64,000 nt of DNA, taken from NCBI RefSeq assembly GCF_900114165.1, contig NZ_FOSB01000015.1, forward strand, positions 1 to 64,000, read 5' to 3'. The DNA comes from Halobacillus dabanensis (GTDB lineage: Bacteria; Bacillota; Bacilli; Bacillales; Halobacillaceae). A program made the translations under genes and the position numbers. Below the pieces are notes generated by a model. It searched no databases and was not told where the DNA came from. It saw nothing but the letters and a program-made list of their open reading frames with translations. Positions within the stretch are counted from its first letter, which is position 1; each line of letters starts with the position of its first letter. This document shows positions 1 to 9,508 of the stretch, in pieces.

Positions 1-135
1 GAAGCCCCCCTTGAGATGAGATTTCCCTTTGCTTTAAGCAAATAAGATCCCTCAGAGACGATGAGGTTGATAGGTCCGAAGTGGAAGCGTGGTGACACGT
101 GGAGCTGACGGATACTAATGGATCGATGACTTATC
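1..135 (+). rRNA. rrl: 23S ribosomal RNA, 3' end (partial)
   Basis: The first ~135 bases match the conserved end of bacterial 23S rRNA: the GTGGAGCTGACGGATACTAA stretch followed by a GACTTA end is typical of Bacillaceae. The gene is cut by the window start. It is followed by 5S rRNA and two tRNA genes in the usual order of a Bacillus rrn operon. The exact 3' end is estimated. Confidence 0.93.
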
Positions 136-230
136 TATCCTATAGATAGCTTTCGTGAAAAGATAGTTACTTTTTCATCATAGAATGTTTCCTTATCCAG
201 TTTTGAGGGTTCACCTCAAACTTTATAATG

Positions 231-346
231 ATGTGGTGGTGAAGGCGAAGAGGTCACACCTGTTCCCATGCCGAACACAGCAGTTAAGCTCTTCAGCGCC
301 GATGGTAGTCGGGTTTACCCCCGTGAGAGTAGGACGCCGCCACATT
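231..346 (+). rRNA. rrf: 5S ribosomal RNA
   Basis: About 116 nt with the standard Bacillus 5S core (GAAGAGGTCACACCTGTTCC, CCGAACACAG, AGTTAAGCTCTTCAGCGCC, GTAGGACGCCGCCA). The complementary ends (GTGGTGG and CCGCCAC) form helix I. It lies about 95 nt after the 23S end. The ends may be off by a base or two. Confidence 0.95.
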
Positions 347-424
347 GTTTAAAATTTTTCATAATGGGTAGAATAATAGTATCTATTTATATTATGGGAG
401 CAAAATTACATTTTCCCACACTAT

Positions 425-501
<77 letters not shown>

Positions 502-553
502 ATTATTATCTATAAACATCCATAATAAATCAAAACAGTAGTACTACTGAAAT

Positions 554-630
554 GGTCCGGTAGTTCAGTTGGTTAGAATGCCTGCCTGTCACGCAGGAGG
601 TCGCGGGTTCGAGTCCCGTCCGGACCGCCA
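554..630 (+). tRNA. tRNA-Asp (GTC)
   Basis: A 77-nt cloverleaf with acceptor GGTCCGG/CCGGACC, anticodon loop CTGTCAC (GTC), T-loop GGTTCGAGTCC and encoded CCA. It lies 52 nt after tRNA-fMet and is the last gene of the rRNA/tRNA operon before a terminator. Confidence 0.96.
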
Positions 631-650
631 TTACTTAAAATTATACTTAC

Positions 651-681
651 AGCCTTAGGATGCTTTCCTAAGGCTTTTATT
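651..681 (+). terminator. Terminator of the rRNA/tRNA operon
   Basis: The hairpin AGCCTTAGGA-TGCTT-TCCTAAGGCT is followed by TTTATTAT. It closes the tRNA-Asp transcript and is immediately followed by the thiL promoter. Confidence 0.85.
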
Positions 682-705
682 ATGGAATTTTTTATTCTCT
701 CTCTA

Positions 706-717
706 GATTGGTATAAT
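706..717 (+). promoter_or_regulatory. SigA-type extended -10 promoter of the thiL operon
   Basis: TATAAT at 712-717 is preceded by TGG, giving the extended -10 form TGnTATAAT. No good -35 is visible, as the extended -10 class allows. It lies 34 nt before the thiL start, between the tRNA terminator and the RBS AGAGAGGG. Confidence 0.6.
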
Positions 718-751
718 AGAGATAAGAGCTTTATATAGAGAGGGATAACAA

Positions 752-1738
752 ATGGATGAGTTTTCATTTATAAAATCGATCAAACCTGGTTTTTATAGAC
801 AGTCGTCATTAATCAAAGGGATCAATGATGATGCTGCAGTTATTCGGCCTACAGGCGAAGATATAGTTACCGCAGTCGATACGATGGTGGAGGGTGTTCA
901 TTTTTCTAAAGAAACGATGCAGCCTTATCATGTAGGTCATCGTGTGTTGGCAGCTAATATTAGTGATTTAGCTGCAATGGGCAGTACACCTGCTTTTTTT
1001 ATGGTGAGCCTGACTATTCCTTCCTCATGGAATCAAGAGGAGTTAGAAGAGTTGTATGAAGGAATGAAACAGCTGGCTCATTTGTATAAAATGGATCTTA
1101 TCGGAGGGGATACGGTTTCTGGAAGTGAGCTTTCCGTTACGGTTACCGTTATTGGTACTGTACCAAAAGGAAAGGCTAGATATCGTTCTGCTGCGAAGCC
1201 TGATGATGTTCTATTTGTGACTGGGACGTTAGGTGATGCCCGTGCCGGTCTTGAATGGTTATTAAATGGAGAGCCAAAAGTAGATGAAGATGTGGCATAT
1301 CTTGTGAAGAGACACCGGACGCCTTCCCCTAGAGTGGAGTTCGCTCAAAGTCTTGTTTCTCTTTCTCGATTGACTCTTAATGATGTGAGCGATGGGATAG
1401 CTAATGAAGCGAATGAAATTGCGGAAGCATCTGACGTCGATTTACTAATAGATGCTGGTAAACTCCCTTTTTCAAAAGCGGTTTTTCGGAAGCATCCGGA
1501 AAGATTTGAGGAATGGATGTTTTCAGGAGGAGAAGATTTTGAACTGTTGGGGACTGTTTCTGAGGAAGATTGGCCCTTGGTTGAGAAAGCGGCTAGAAAT
1601 ATAGGTTTGCCTGTAACTAGGATTGGTGAAGTAGCAATAAAAAGGGAAGTATCTCCGAAAGTATGGATTCGTAGGGATGAACACATGGAAGTATTGGGTC
1701 CATCGGGTTATACGCACTTGAAGGAAAAGGGTGAGTGA
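752..1738 (+). CDS. thiL: Thiamine-monophosphate kinase ThiL
   Basis: ThiL phosphorylates thiamine monophosphate to thiamine pyrophosphate with ATP, in the cytosol. The 328-aa protein has the AIR-synthase/ThiL fold signatures: INDDAAVI near residue 25 (Mg/ATP binding), AVDTMVEGVHF near 41, ANISDLAAMG near 70, GGDT near 118 and SGGEDFELL near 260. Length is normal for the family. The start is supported by the RBS AGAGAGGG seven bases upstream. It is the first gene of a tight operon with tsaE, tsaB, rimI and tsaD; its stop abuts the tsaE start without a gap. The same order occurs in B. subtilis (ydiA-ydiE). Confidence 0.96.
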   Translation: MDEFSFIKSIKPGFYRQSSLIKGINDDAAVIRPTGEDIVTAVDTMVEGVHFSKETMQPYHVGHRVLAANISDLAAMGSTPAFFMVSLTIPSSWNQEELEELYEGMKQLAHLYKMDLIGGDTVSGSELSVTVTVIGTVPKGKARYRSAAKPDDVLFVTGTLGDARAGLEWLLNGEPKVDEDVAYLVKRHRTPSPRVEFAQSLVSLSRLTLNDVSDGIANEANEIAEASDVDLLIDAGKLPFSKAVFRKHPERFEEWMFSGGEDFELLGTVSEEDWPLVEKAARNIGLPVTRIGEVAIKREVSPKVWIRRDEHMEVLGPSGYTHLKEKGE

Positions 1739-2194
1739 ATGGCTACATTTGAATGGAGAAGTTTTTCCACGGATGAAACGCAGGCGTTTGCTGAAAAACT
1801 TGGCCAACGTTTACAATCCGGCGATCTCCTGACATTGGAAGGGGACCTGGGGGCAGGAAAAACAACGTTCACGAAAGGGCTTGGGAAAGGTCTGGGAGTC
1901 AAACGGACGATTAACAGCCCGACATTTACAATTATGAAAGAATATAAGGGAAGGGTTCCTTTTTATCATATGGATGTTTATCGGCTCGAGGAAAGTGATG
2001 AAGATCTCGGGTTTGATGAATATTTTGAGGGCGATGGAGTAACAGTCGTGGAATGGGCGCAATTCATCGAAGATTTCTTACCAGAGGAGCGTCTGGAAAT
2101 TACGATTCGCTACATCGATGACTCGACCCGCTTATTTGTGTTGGAGGCGACCTCTATATATTTTGAGGAGCTATGTAAGGAGATTTTAGGATGA
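1739..2194 (+). CDS. tsaE: tRNA t6A biosynthesis ATPase TsaE
   Basis: TsaE is the ATPase partner of TsaB and TsaD, which make threonylcarbamoyl-adenosine (t6A) at position 37 of ANN-reading tRNAs. The 151-aa sequence has the P-loop GDLGAGKT at 35-42, the conserved NSPTFTIMKEY segment near 59-69 and VVEWAQ near 103. Length fits the family. The start follows the thiL stop directly, and the 3' end overlaps tsaB by four bases (ATGA), which suggests translational coupling. Confidence 0.95.
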   Translation: MATFEWRSFSTDETQAFAEKLGQRLQSGDLLTLEGDLGAGKTTFTKGLGKGLGVKRTINSPTFTIMKEYKGRVPFYHMDVYRLEESDEDLGFDEYFEGDGVTVVEWAQFIEDFLPEERLEITIRYIDDSTRLFVLEATSIYFEELCKEILG

Positions 2195-2877
2195 ATATAC
2201 TGGCTATTGATACATCGAATTATGTGATGGGAGTGGCGGTTCTGAAAGAGGGAGCTGTCGCAGGGGAGTATGTGACGAATATTAAAAAAAATCATTCCAT
2301 ACGCTTGATGCCTGCGATTGATCAAGTGATGAAAGAAACAGGGACAAAACCTGAAGATTTAGATCGGATTGCAGTGGCCCACGGGCCTGGCTCCTATACA
2401 GGGGTACGAATCGGTTTGACCACAGCCAAGACGATGGCATGGTCGCTCGGAATTCCGGTTGTTGGGGTGTCAAGTCTGGAAGCTGTAGCGAGACAAGGTG
2501 CATTTTTCCCCGGGTATGTGTGTCCTTTTTTCGATGCGAGGCGAGGACTCGTCTATACTGGCCTCTACCGAGCAGATATGACGATCGAAAAAGCAGAGCA
2601 GAACATTTTGATGAAAGACTGGTTGAATCAATTAAAAGACCTTGGTGAACCAATTCTTTTTTTGAGTCAAGATCTTAAGGTGCATGAAGAACAAATCAAG
2701 GATATTCTCGGTGAGCAGGCTGTGTTACCAAATGCTCCATACCAATACGCGCGGCCGTCCATTATCGCTTCCTCAGCACAAGAACTCGAACCCGGTCCTC
2801 TTCATGAACTCGTACCAAACTACTTGCGCCTTCCTGAAGCAGAAGCCAAGTGGTTGGAGCAACAGGAGAAAAAGTAA
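2191..2877 (+). CDS. tsaB: tRNA t6A biosynthesis protein TsaB
   Basis: TsaB is the inactive TsaD homologue that dimerises with TsaD in the t6A complex. The 228-aa protein starts MNILAIDTSN, the ASKHA-fold beta-hairpin typical of TsaB, and has HGPGSYTGVRIGLTTAK near residues 64-80. The ATGA overlap with tsaE sets the start. rimI follows after one base past the stop codon. Confidence 0.95.
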   Translation: MNILAIDTSNYVMGVAVLKEGAVAGEYVTNIKKNHSIRLMPAIDQVMKETGTKPEDLDRIAVAHGPGSYTGVRIGLTTAKTMAWSLGIPVVGVSSLEAVARQGAFFPGYVCPFFDARRGLVYTGLYRADMTIEKAEQNILMKDWLNQLKDLGEPILFLSQDLKVHEEQIKDILGEQAVLPNAPYQYARPSIIASSAQELEPGPLHELVPNYLRLPEAEAKWLEQQEKK

Positions 2878-2878
2878 G

Positions 2879-3322
2879 ATGGCTACAATCAGAAGAATGA
2901 CATCAGAGGACGTCCAGGCTGTGGTGGGCGTGGAAAAGGCCTCCTTTGCTGTTCCATGGACAGAGGAGACGTTCCAAAAGGAAATGGATGATAACCCTTA
3001 TGCTTATTATTATGTTGTAGAAAAAGAAGGGGAAATCATCGGATATTGTGGTTTATGGTTGATTATTGATGAAGCGCATGTAACGAATATAGCGATTCAT
3101 CCAAATCATCGTGGTAACAAGTATGGCGAAAGGTTGTTCCGCCATACATGCCAGGAAGCGATCGCCCATGGTGCAATTCAGCTATCGCTTGAAGTGAGAG
3201 TTTCAAATACAGCCGCGCAGCATATGTACCGGAAGTTCGGGCTGATACCTGGAGGCATTCGAAAAAGGTATTATACGGACAATGGTGAAGATGCGTTAGT
3301 GATGTGGGTGGGATTAAAATGA
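2879..3322 (+). CDS. rimI: Ribosomal protein N-alanine acetyltransferase RimI
   Basis: A GNAT acetyltransferase that in well-studied bacteria acetylates the N-terminus of ribosomal protein S18. The 147-aa product has the GNAT acetyl-CoA motif ([17 protein letters not shown] near 76) and the C-terminal [11 protein letters not shown] segment. A longer reading from about 2684 is open, but the ATG at 2879 has the RBS AGGAGAAA just upstream and gives the family's usual length and N-terminus. Its stop overlaps the tsaD start (ATGA). Clustering with tsaE/tsaB/tsaD is conserved in Bacilli. Confidence 0.93.
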   Translation: MATIRRMTSEDVQAVVGVEKASFAVPWTEETFQKEMDDNPYAYYYVVEKEGEIIGYCGLWLIIDEAHVTNIAIHPNHRGNKYGERLFRHTCQEAIAHGAIQLSLEVRVSNTAAQHMYRKFGLIPGGIRKRYYTDNGEDALVMWVGLK

Positions 3323-4359
3323 AGGAAAATCAGTATGTTTTGGCAATTGAAACGAGCTGTGATGAAACAGCTGTAGCGATCGTGAAAAATGAGACAGAGC
3401 TTGTGACAAATATCGTCGCATCACAAATAGAAAGCCATAAAAGATTCGGGGGTGTCGTCCCAGAGATTGCATCAAGACATCACATTGAACAAATGACGAT
3501 TACTTTAGAAGAGGCTTTAAGTGATGCAGGTATGACGCTCGACGATATGGATGCGATCACTGTAACAGAAGGTCCAGGTCTTGTAGGTGCTTTGCTTGTC
3601 GGTGTGAACGCAGCAAAATCGATTGCATTTTCAAAGGATAAGCCACTCGTCGGTGTTCATCATATTGCAGGACACATTTATGCGAACCGACTAGAAAAGG
3701 AATTTGAATTTCCATTGCTTTCTCTTGTGGTATCTGGTGGGCATACAGAACTTGTCCTCATGCGGGAACACGGTTCTTTTGAAATAATCGGGGAAACGAG
3801 AGATGATGCAGCAGGGGAAGCTTATGATAAAGTAGCACGTACCTTGAAGCTTCCGTATCCAGGGGGCCCTCAAATCGACCGTTTAGCCCAAGAAGGAGAA
3901 GAGACGATTGATTTTCCTCGAGCTTGGTTGGAAGACGGTTCCTATGATTTCAGCTTCAGCGGGTTGAAATCAGCGGTCATTAACCGACTTCATAAAGCGA
4001 AACAAAGAGACGAATATTTGAAACCAGAAGATGTCGCTGCAAGTTTCCAGGCAAGTGTCGTGGATGTGTTATCGACAAAAGCCTATCGGGCTGCAGAAGA
4101 GTATGGAGTGAAGCAGATGATTGTCGCAGGAGGGGTAGCTGCGAATAAAGGTCTCAGAGCTGCTTTGAAGGAAAAATTTAAAGACAGTGAGACAGAACTG
4201 CTCATTCCTCCGCTACACCTGTGTACAGATAATGCAGCAATGATAGCAGCTGCAGGTGCAGTAGCTTTTAATCAAGGTCATCGAGCTGGTTGGGATTTGA
4301 ATGCGAATCCAGGTTTGGATTTAGAGCTTTATGGCAGTAGAAAACATAATAGTAAATGA
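3319..4359 (+). CDS. tsaD: tRNA N6-threonylcarbamoyltransferase TsaD
   Basis: The catalytic subunit of the bacterial t6A complex (formerly Gcp), which transfers threonylcarbamoyl from TC-AMP to A37. The 346-aa protein shows the signatures [14 protein letters not shown] near residue 10, [12 protein letters not shown] near 110 (the two metal-binding histidines) and [10 protein letters not shown] near 135. The C-terminal CTDNAAMIA motif is also present. The ATG at 3319 overlaps the rimI stop; an in-frame start 15 bases earlier is less likely. It is the last gene of the operon and is followed by a strong terminator and then a DnaA-box cluster. Confidence 0.96.
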   Translation: MKENQYVLAIETSCDETAVAIVKNETELVTNIVASQIESHKRFGGVVPEIASRHHIEQMTITLEEALSDAGMTLDDMDAITVTEGPGLVGALLVGVNAAKSIAFSKDKPLVGVHHIAGHIYANRLEKEFEFPLLSLVVSGGHTELVLMREHGSFEIIGETRDDAAGEAYDKVARTLKLPYPGGPQIDRLAQEGEETIDFPRAWLEDGSYDFSFSGLKSAVINRLHKAKQRDEYLKPEDVAASFQASVVDVLSTKAYRAAEEYGVKQMIVAGGVAANKGLRAALKEKFKDSETELLIPPLHLCTDNAAMIAAAGAVAFNQGHRAGWDLNANPGLDLELYGSRKHNSK

Positions 4360-4387
4360 GCTCTCCTATAGGAAGGAGAGCTTTTTT
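4359..4387 (+). terminator. Terminator after tsaD
   Basis: The stem AGCTCTCCT/AGGAGAGCT is followed by seven T residues. It begins at the tsaD stop codon and ends the thiL-tsaD operon. Confidence 0.9.
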
Positions 4388-4438
4388 CCTGTTGAAGAGC
4401 TTGTGTATAGAGAATAGGGAATATAGAGTGAGCAGTAT

Positions 4439-4612
4439 TTATCCACATGTGTATAATCATACAGGGGATAAAAATTCCGTGGATAAGTAAAAATAGTAAA
4501 GAAAACGGTACCAAAAATGTGGATAAAATAGATTTTTAATGTGGATAATGTGTGTAACCCTGTTGAAAACTATAAATACGCGTGTGGAAGTGTTGAAAAC
4601 TATGTGGATACT
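4439..4612. promoter_or_regulatory. DnaA-box cluster between tsaD and the ABC-F gene
   Basis: Four perfect matches to the DnaA box TTATNCACA lie within 110 bp: 4439-4447 (+), 4448-4456 (-), 4518-4526 (-) and 4540-4548 (-). One-mismatch sites lie at about 4478-4486 and 4603-4611. No ORF overlaps them. In B. subtilis a DnaA-box cluster in the equivalent gcp(tsaD)-ydiF intergenic region is one of several clusters that titrate DnaA and restrain initiation at oriC. Conservation of position suggests the same role here (inference). Confidence 0.75.
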
Positions 4613-4651
4613 TAATTCCTGTTCATACACGTTTATACAACTGGAATAAAA

Positions 4652-4700
4652 AGGTGTACCAGGTCATCCAAAATATGGATGACCTGGTACACCTATTTTT
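4652..4700. terminator. Long hairpin, terminator-like
   Basis: An 18-bp perfect inverted repeat (AGGTGTACCAGGTCATCC at 4652-4669 and its complement at 4677-4694) with a 7-base loop, followed by ATTTTT. It can terminate rightward transcripts that reach past the DnaA-box cluster. Confidence 0.7.
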
Positions 4701-4852
4701 GTCGGGTCTTTCAGGGCGCATGCGCTTTTACTTTATCCAGCTCCAGCGCCTACCCCCTCGAGGTCTTAAGTCAATCCTCTCTGTGACAAAGAACGTCACG
4801 GCGAGTTTTGTCTTAAGCTTGTCGGGGGTAAGCAAGGCGCTTGCGCTTTTAC
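4700..4852. repeat. Dispersed Bacillaceae-type intergenic repeat, copy 1
   Basis: GC-rich non-coding stretch bounded by GCGCATGCGCTTTTA and GGCGCTTGCGCTTTTA, with inner blocks CTCCAGCGCCTACCCC, GAGGTCTTAAGTCAATCCTC and TAAGCTTGTCGGG. I recall very similar blocks scattered between genes in many Bacillaceae genomes. A shorter relative lies at 9509-9580 in this window. It separates the terminator hairpin from the 3' end of the ABC-F gene. Confidence 0.6.
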
Positions 4853-6786
4853 TTATTCATGCAGGGTTTCCCATTCTTCCATGAGGGTTTCCAGTTGCTT
4901 TTGTTTTTTCTTGTTGTCTTCTGTGAGTTCGAGAGACTTCTCATGATCCTGATAGATTTCAGGATTGCAGAGGAGCTCTTCATTTTCTTCTAGTTTTAAT
5001 TCCAGGTTTTCGATTTCTTCTTCAATTTCAGCAATGCGGCGTTTTTTCTTCCTTTCTTCGCTCTTTGCTGCTTTATCTTCTTCAAAGCTATTCTTCTTGT
5101 GGGCTTCTTCTTCTTTCGGTTCGTTTTTCAAGCGTTCAGCTTCTTCGATTTGCTGTAATTCATATTCTTCCTGCTTTTTATCCACATAGTAGTCATAGTC
5201 ACCGAGGAAGAGGCGTGTTTCTTCCGGATTCATCTCAACGACTTGTGTGGCAATTTTATTGATAAAATAACGGTCATGCGAAACGAAGAGTAATGTACCA
5301 GGGTAATCGACAAGTGCTGCTTCTAACACTTCTTTACTGTCTAAGTCGAGATGGTTCGTCGGTTCATCCAGGATTAAGAAATTCGCTTCTTGCATCATCA
5401 ACTTCGCAAGGGATAGCCGTGCTTTTTCCCCGCCACTGAGGGCAGAGACAGGTTTTAATACGTCTTCTCCAGAAAAAAGGAAGTTGCCGAGGATGGTGCG
5501 GATATCTTTTTCATTTTTCATCGGATATTCGTCCCACAGCTCATTCAATACGTTTTTTTGGAATTCAGTTTGGTTTGCTCCTGGTCGTAGTAACCGATTT
5601 GCACATTGGTTCCAAGCATTTTATCTCCTTTAGATGCTTCCAGGTCTCCGATGATTGTTTTTAATAACGTGGTTTTTCCGACACCATTAGGTCCGACAAG
5701 AGCGACAGAATCGCCGCGGTTCAGATCGAGCGAAAGGTTGTCGAATAAGAATTCATTACTGTCATTATAGCGAAAAGCATAATTCCGCAATTTCAACACA
5801 TCATTGCCACTTCGTTTCGCTATTTGAAAACTGAATTTTGCAGATTGATTATCATCTTTAGGCTTTTCGAGCTTGTCCATTTTCTCAAGTTGCTTTCGCC
5901 TGCTTTGTGCACGCTTACTTGTGGTCGCACGAACAATGTTCTTTTGAATGAAATCTTCCATTCGTTTGATTTCTTCCTGTTGTTTCTCAAAACGCTTTAA
6001 CTCTTGTTCATAGTCCGCTTCTTTCTTTTTCAGATAATCGCTATAATTTCCGTGGTACTTCTTCGATGACTGGAAAGCAATCTCGTACACGGTGTTGACA
6101 ATTTTGTCTAAGAAATAGCGGTCGTGAGAGACGATGACTACGGCACCCTGATAGCCTTGTAAATAGTTTTCCAACCAGCCTAGTGTATCAATGTCCAGAT
6201 GGTTGGTAGGCTCATCGAGAATCAAGATATCAGGACTTGTTAAAAGGAGTTTTCCGAGAGCAAGGCGTGTCTTCTGTCCGCCACTCAAGGACGTAATAGG
6301 GGTATCCCAGCTGAAGTTCTTGAAGTTCAATCCGTTCAAAACGGCACGAATATCCGCTTCATATTGATAACCACCAGCCGTTTTGAAATACTCTTGTTTC
6401 CGATCATAGTCTGCAAGTAGCTGCTGGTAACGCTTTGGGTCCTCAAGTAAATCAGGATCTGCCATTTGCATTTCCATTGTACGCAACTCTTTTTCCAGCT
6501 CTTTCAAATGGGTGAAGACTTTCTCCATCTCGTTCCAAATCGTCTCCTCCGATTGCAGTCCTGTATTTTGAGCGAGATAACCCATCGTGGTTTCTTTCGG
6601 TTTGAAAATGTCACCAGAGTCGTGGCTCATTTCTCCGGCCATCATTTTGAGCAAGGTCGATTTTCCTGCTCCATTTCGACCGACGATGGCAATCCGGTCA
6701 TTCATTTGTATTTCCAGTTTGATATTCGATAAAATCAACTCGGCGCCAAAACGCTTCGTCAATTGATTCAGTTGCATGAGAATCAT
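4853..6786 (-). pseudogene. ABC-F ATPase (YdiF-type), interrupted by a homopolymer frameshift
   Basis: ABC-F proteins have two ATPase domains and act on the ribosome (translation rescue or antibiotic protection), not in transport. The first part (5545-6786, 413 aa) has Walker A GRNGAGKST, LSGGQKTRLALGK and ILDEPTNHLD. The second part (4853-5548) carries the second LSGGEKARLSLAK, a second ILDEPTNHLD and the basic coiled-coil tail. The reading frame breaks at seven T's at 5553-5559 (A7 on the coding strand). One extra A would read NSKK-NVLNELW and restore a ~640-aa protein of normal length. Either the base was lost in sequencing, the gene is truly broken, or a slippage event is used. The RBS GAGGTG precedes the ATG at 6786. 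Position next to tsaD matches B. subtilis ydiF. Confidence 0.85.
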
Positions 6787-7140
6787 GTCGTTTCACCTCG
6801 ATAAAATCAGTGTATCTTATAGGCGCATCCACTAGCAACAGAAGGCACCTTAAGTATGTGAAAACTTTAACGACTTCTGTTTGATTTTTTGGTAGAATAG
6901 GAGTAGTGTTTCAATCAGTACAAGAACGACTTTTTCACAAAAGGTATAGACGACATACCTGTAAATATGAAGTGCAGGCTGGAAATGGAAGCGCTCGCGA
7001 GAGCATCCGCTCCAGCCTTGTCGATTTAAGATAAGTATAAAGCCGTAGATAAAAGCATGGTCATCGGTCCGACCAACCTGGTGGACAAGTTGGAAAATCG
7101 GGGACTATCGAGGAAAAGACCGGTAAAGGAGTCAGATGCT
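6787..7140. other. Intergenic region upstream of rex
   Basis: No ORF here looks real. It holds divergent control regions for the ABC-F gene (leftward) and rex (rightward). A -10-like TAGAAT lies at 6893-6898. A GC-rich hairpin at about 6976-7016 pairs GGCTGGA with TCCAGCC. The half-sites TGTGAAAA (6857-6864) and TTTTTCACAAAA (about 6931-6942) resemble halves of a Rex operator, but they are too far apart to be one site. Confidence 0.45.
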
Positions 7141-7800
7141 ATGGATATGGAACAAGCGAAGATCCCACAGGCGACAGCCAAGCGTTTGCCGTTGTATTAT
7201 CGCTTTTTGAATAACTTGCACAGCCAGGGGAAATTACGCGTCTCTTCCAAAGAATTGAGTGAGGCGGTCAAGGTCGATTCAGCTACCATCCGTCGGGATT
7301 TTTCTTATTTCGGGGCACTTGGAAAGAAAGGGTACGGGTACAATGTGGAGTATTTGTTATCTTTTTTCCGGAAAACGCTCGACCAGGATGAGACGACGCG
7401 TGTGGCTTTAATTGGTGTCGGTAATTTAGGTACAGCTTTTTTGAACTATAATTTTACGAAAAACAACAATACAAAAATAGAAATCGCCTTTGATGCTAAC
7501 CAGGAGCGGGTGGGTACCGAGGTAGGGGGCGTCCGTGTGGAACACATCGACCAACTCGAGGAAAAAATCGGTGACCTTTCTGTCGCGATTCTTACTGTTC
7601 CTGCATCTGCTGCGCAAGGGATTACCGATCGACTGGTGGAGGCGGGAGTTTCAGGCATTTTGAACTTCACGCCGGCGAGAATCAATGTACCTTCTCATAT
7701 CCGTGTCCACCACATTGATCTTGCGATTGAATTGCAGGCACTCGTTTATTTCTTAAAGCATTATCCGTTGAATGAACCAGAAACGGAAGAAGATCAATAA
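7141..7800 (+). CDS. rex: Redox-sensing transcriptional repressor Rex
   Basis: Rex represses fermentation and respiration genes and leaves DNA when NADH rises. The 219-aa protein starts [20 protein letters not shown] and has an N-terminal winged helix (about 1-80, with [20 protein letters not shown]). The NADH-binding Rossmann motif GVGNLG is at 92-97. The C-terminal domain-swap helix has the [13 protein letters not shown] ending. The ATG at 7141 has the RBS AAAGGAG nine bases upstream and fits the family's length; the open frame back to 7057 is not needed. In B. subtilis rex (ydiH) has the same neighbours. Confidence 0.96.
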   Translation: MDMEQAKIPQATAKRLPLYYRFLNNLHSQGKLRVSSKELSEAVKVDSATIRRDFSYFGALGKKGYGYNVEYLLSFFRKTLDQDETTRVALIGVGNLGTAFLNYNFTKNNNTKIEIAFDANQERVGTEVGGVRVEHIDQLEEKIGDLSVAILTVPASAAQGITDRLVEAGVSGILNFTPARINVPSHIRVHHIDLAIELQALVYFLKHYPLNEPETEEDQ

Positions 7801-7831
7801 AAAGAGGATGTCACCGCGACATCCTCTTTTA
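7801..7831 (+). terminator. Terminator after rex
   Basis: Hairpin AAGAGGATGTC-ACCGC-GACATCCTCTT followed by TT, directly after the rex stop codon. Confidence 0.9.
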
Positions 7832-8046
7832 TGTGGAATCCCTTATGTTTCCCTGTTGTCTTTCCGGGACAATAATTTGCTGTGGAAAATCAACTATTTC
7901 ATCTCCTGAGGAAAAATTTCAAATGGACGTTTTAATTTATAAGAAAGTCCTGCCAAGAGTGCGGAAAGGTAGGAAGATGATTAAGCAGCATTATAGGTGG
8001 TATAGTAAATAATAGTTCGTGTATCGAAGGAAATGGAGGTGTCCTG

Positions 8047-9465
8047 ATGAGTAAACTACCCAATAAATGGCTGGTTGTCGTCTCCGTGTTGTTCGGAACG
8101 TTCACCGTCATTTTGAACAACAGTATGCTGAATCCAATATTGCCACGTTTTATCGAAATATTTGAATCCAATGCGGTGGCAGTCGGCTGGATACTGACGA
8201 TTTTTATGGTCGCAATGGGAATGACAATGCCACTTACCGGTTATTTCGGTGATCGGTTTGGAAAAAAGAAAGTGTACCTCGTCGGCTTGTGCATTTTCCT
8301 CCTTGGTTCGGCGCTTGGTTTCTTCTCAAGTACCCTTGGAATGGTGATTTTATCAAGGGCAATTCAAGGGATGGCCGGCGGATTGATGATGCCGATTGCG
8401 ATGGCACTTATTTTTAATTCGTTTCCCCGTCATGAAAGAGGACTTGCCGTAGGTGTTTATGGGGTAGCCGCCATGGTGGCACCTGCAATCGGCCCGACGA
8501 TTGGAGGATTCCTGATTCAGTATGTGGACTGGCCCTGGCTATTTGCTTTCAACATCCCGTTCGGATTGACAGGTCTCCTTTTATCCTCCAAATTTTTAGA
8601 AAGAACAGAGACAGACCCAACGAAGCGGTTCGATCTGATCGGATTTCTTATCATTACATCAGGTATCGGCGCAGTACTTTTCGCATTGGGAAGAGGGAGG
8701 ACATTAGAAACATTAGTCGACCCATTAAATATTACCCTGATAGTCGGAGGTTTGACTGCTGTCATCTTGTTTGTTTTTTATGAGAACAAACAGGAAGATC
8801 CACTGCTCAACTTATCGGTGTTCAAAGTGCCTACTTACTCGGTTTCTATTCTTGTCACATCAGCGGCATCGATCGGTTTGTTTTCAGGAATCTTCCTCTT
8901 GCCATTGCTGATTCAAAATGTATACGGACTGAATGAAGTGATGACAGGGCTATTATTCTTACCAGCAGCGGCTGCGAGTGGCATATTCATGTCTATCGGT
9001 GGAAGGCTTCTTGATAAGAAGGGGCCGAAATACGTGGTGCCACCCGGGCTTACGATCATGGCTTCAGCAACACTAGGACTCAGCTTTTTGCAGCTATCTA
9101 CCCCTTACTGGCTGATTTTACTTTTGAATACAGTTAGAGGTCTCGGCATGGGGATGGGGAACATGCCTGCAACAACATCAGGGATGAACAGTATTCCCGA
9201 ACATCTCGTCGCTCAAGGATCGGCGATGAACAATATTATCAGGCAAATCTCTTCATCTCTAGGTATTGTATTTTTCTCCATTTATTACGAAGTGAGAAGA
9301 GCACAAGTGTCAGCCAGCCCTGATATCGATATGCAGGCGGCCACATTGCAGACATTGAATGAAGCATTTCTCGTATCAGCTATTATCCTCCTCATCGCAA
9401 TCCCTTTCTCCTTTATATTAAAAGGAGTACCAGATGATAAGGAAGAAGCGAAAAAGCAGACATAA
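8047..9465 (+). CDS. MFS drug:proton antiporter, DHA2 (EmrB/QacA) family
   Basis: A 472-aa integral membrane protein predicted to export drugs or other hydrophobic compounds using the proton gradient. It shows many hydrophobic helices, the MFS motif A GYFGDRFGKKKV near residue 68, a motif-C-like segment (GVAAMVAPAIGPTIGGFL, near 140) and the DHA2-type ending. Length fits the 14-helix DHA2 family. The RBS GGAGGTG precedes the ATG. In B. subtilis the tatAy-tatCy genes occupy this place, so this is a lineage-specific replacement. The substrate cannot be told from sequence. Confidence 0.9.
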   Translation: MSKLPNKWLVVVSVLFGTFTVILNNSMLNPILPRFIEIFESNAVAVGWILTIFMVAMGMTMPLTGYFGDRFGKKKVYLVGLCIFLLGSALGFFSSTLGMVILSRAIQGMAGGLMMPIAMALIFNSFPRHERGLAVGVYGVAAMVAPAIGPTIGGFLIQYVDWPWLFAFNIPFGLTGLLLSSKFLERTETDPTKRFDLIGFLIITSGIGAVLFALGRGRTLETLVDPLNITLIVGGLTAVILFVFYENKQEDPLLNLSVFKVPTYSVSILVTSAASIGLFSGIFLLPLLIQNVYGLNEVMTGLLFLPAAAASGIFMSIGGRLLDKKGPKYVVPPGLTIMASATLGLSFLQLSTPYWLILLLNTVRGLGMGMGNMPATTSGMNSIPEHLVAQGSAMNNIIRQISSSLGIVFFSIYYEVRRAQVSASPDIDMQAATLQTLNEAFLVSAIILLIAIPFSFILKGVPDDKEEAKKQT

Positions 9466-9500
9466 AAAAGCGCAGATCCTGACGAAAGGATCTGCGTTTC
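9466..9500 (+). terminator. Terminator after the MFS gene
   Basis: CGCAGATCCT-GACGAA-AGGATCTGCG followed by TTTC, with A-rich sequence on the other side, so it may also act weakly leftward. Confidence 0.8.
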
Positions 9501-9508
9501 AATTATGG

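Noticed and set aside
5553..5559. Programmed -1 frameshift in the ABC-F gene as first explanation
   Set aside because: An A7 run can slip, but ABC-F proteins are not known to need frameshifting and a one-base homopolymer loss explains it more simply; left as an option only.
6857..6942. A Rex operator for autoregulation of rex
   Set aside because: TGTGAAAA and TTTTTCACAAAA half-sites are about 70 bp apart and do not form the needed single palindrome.
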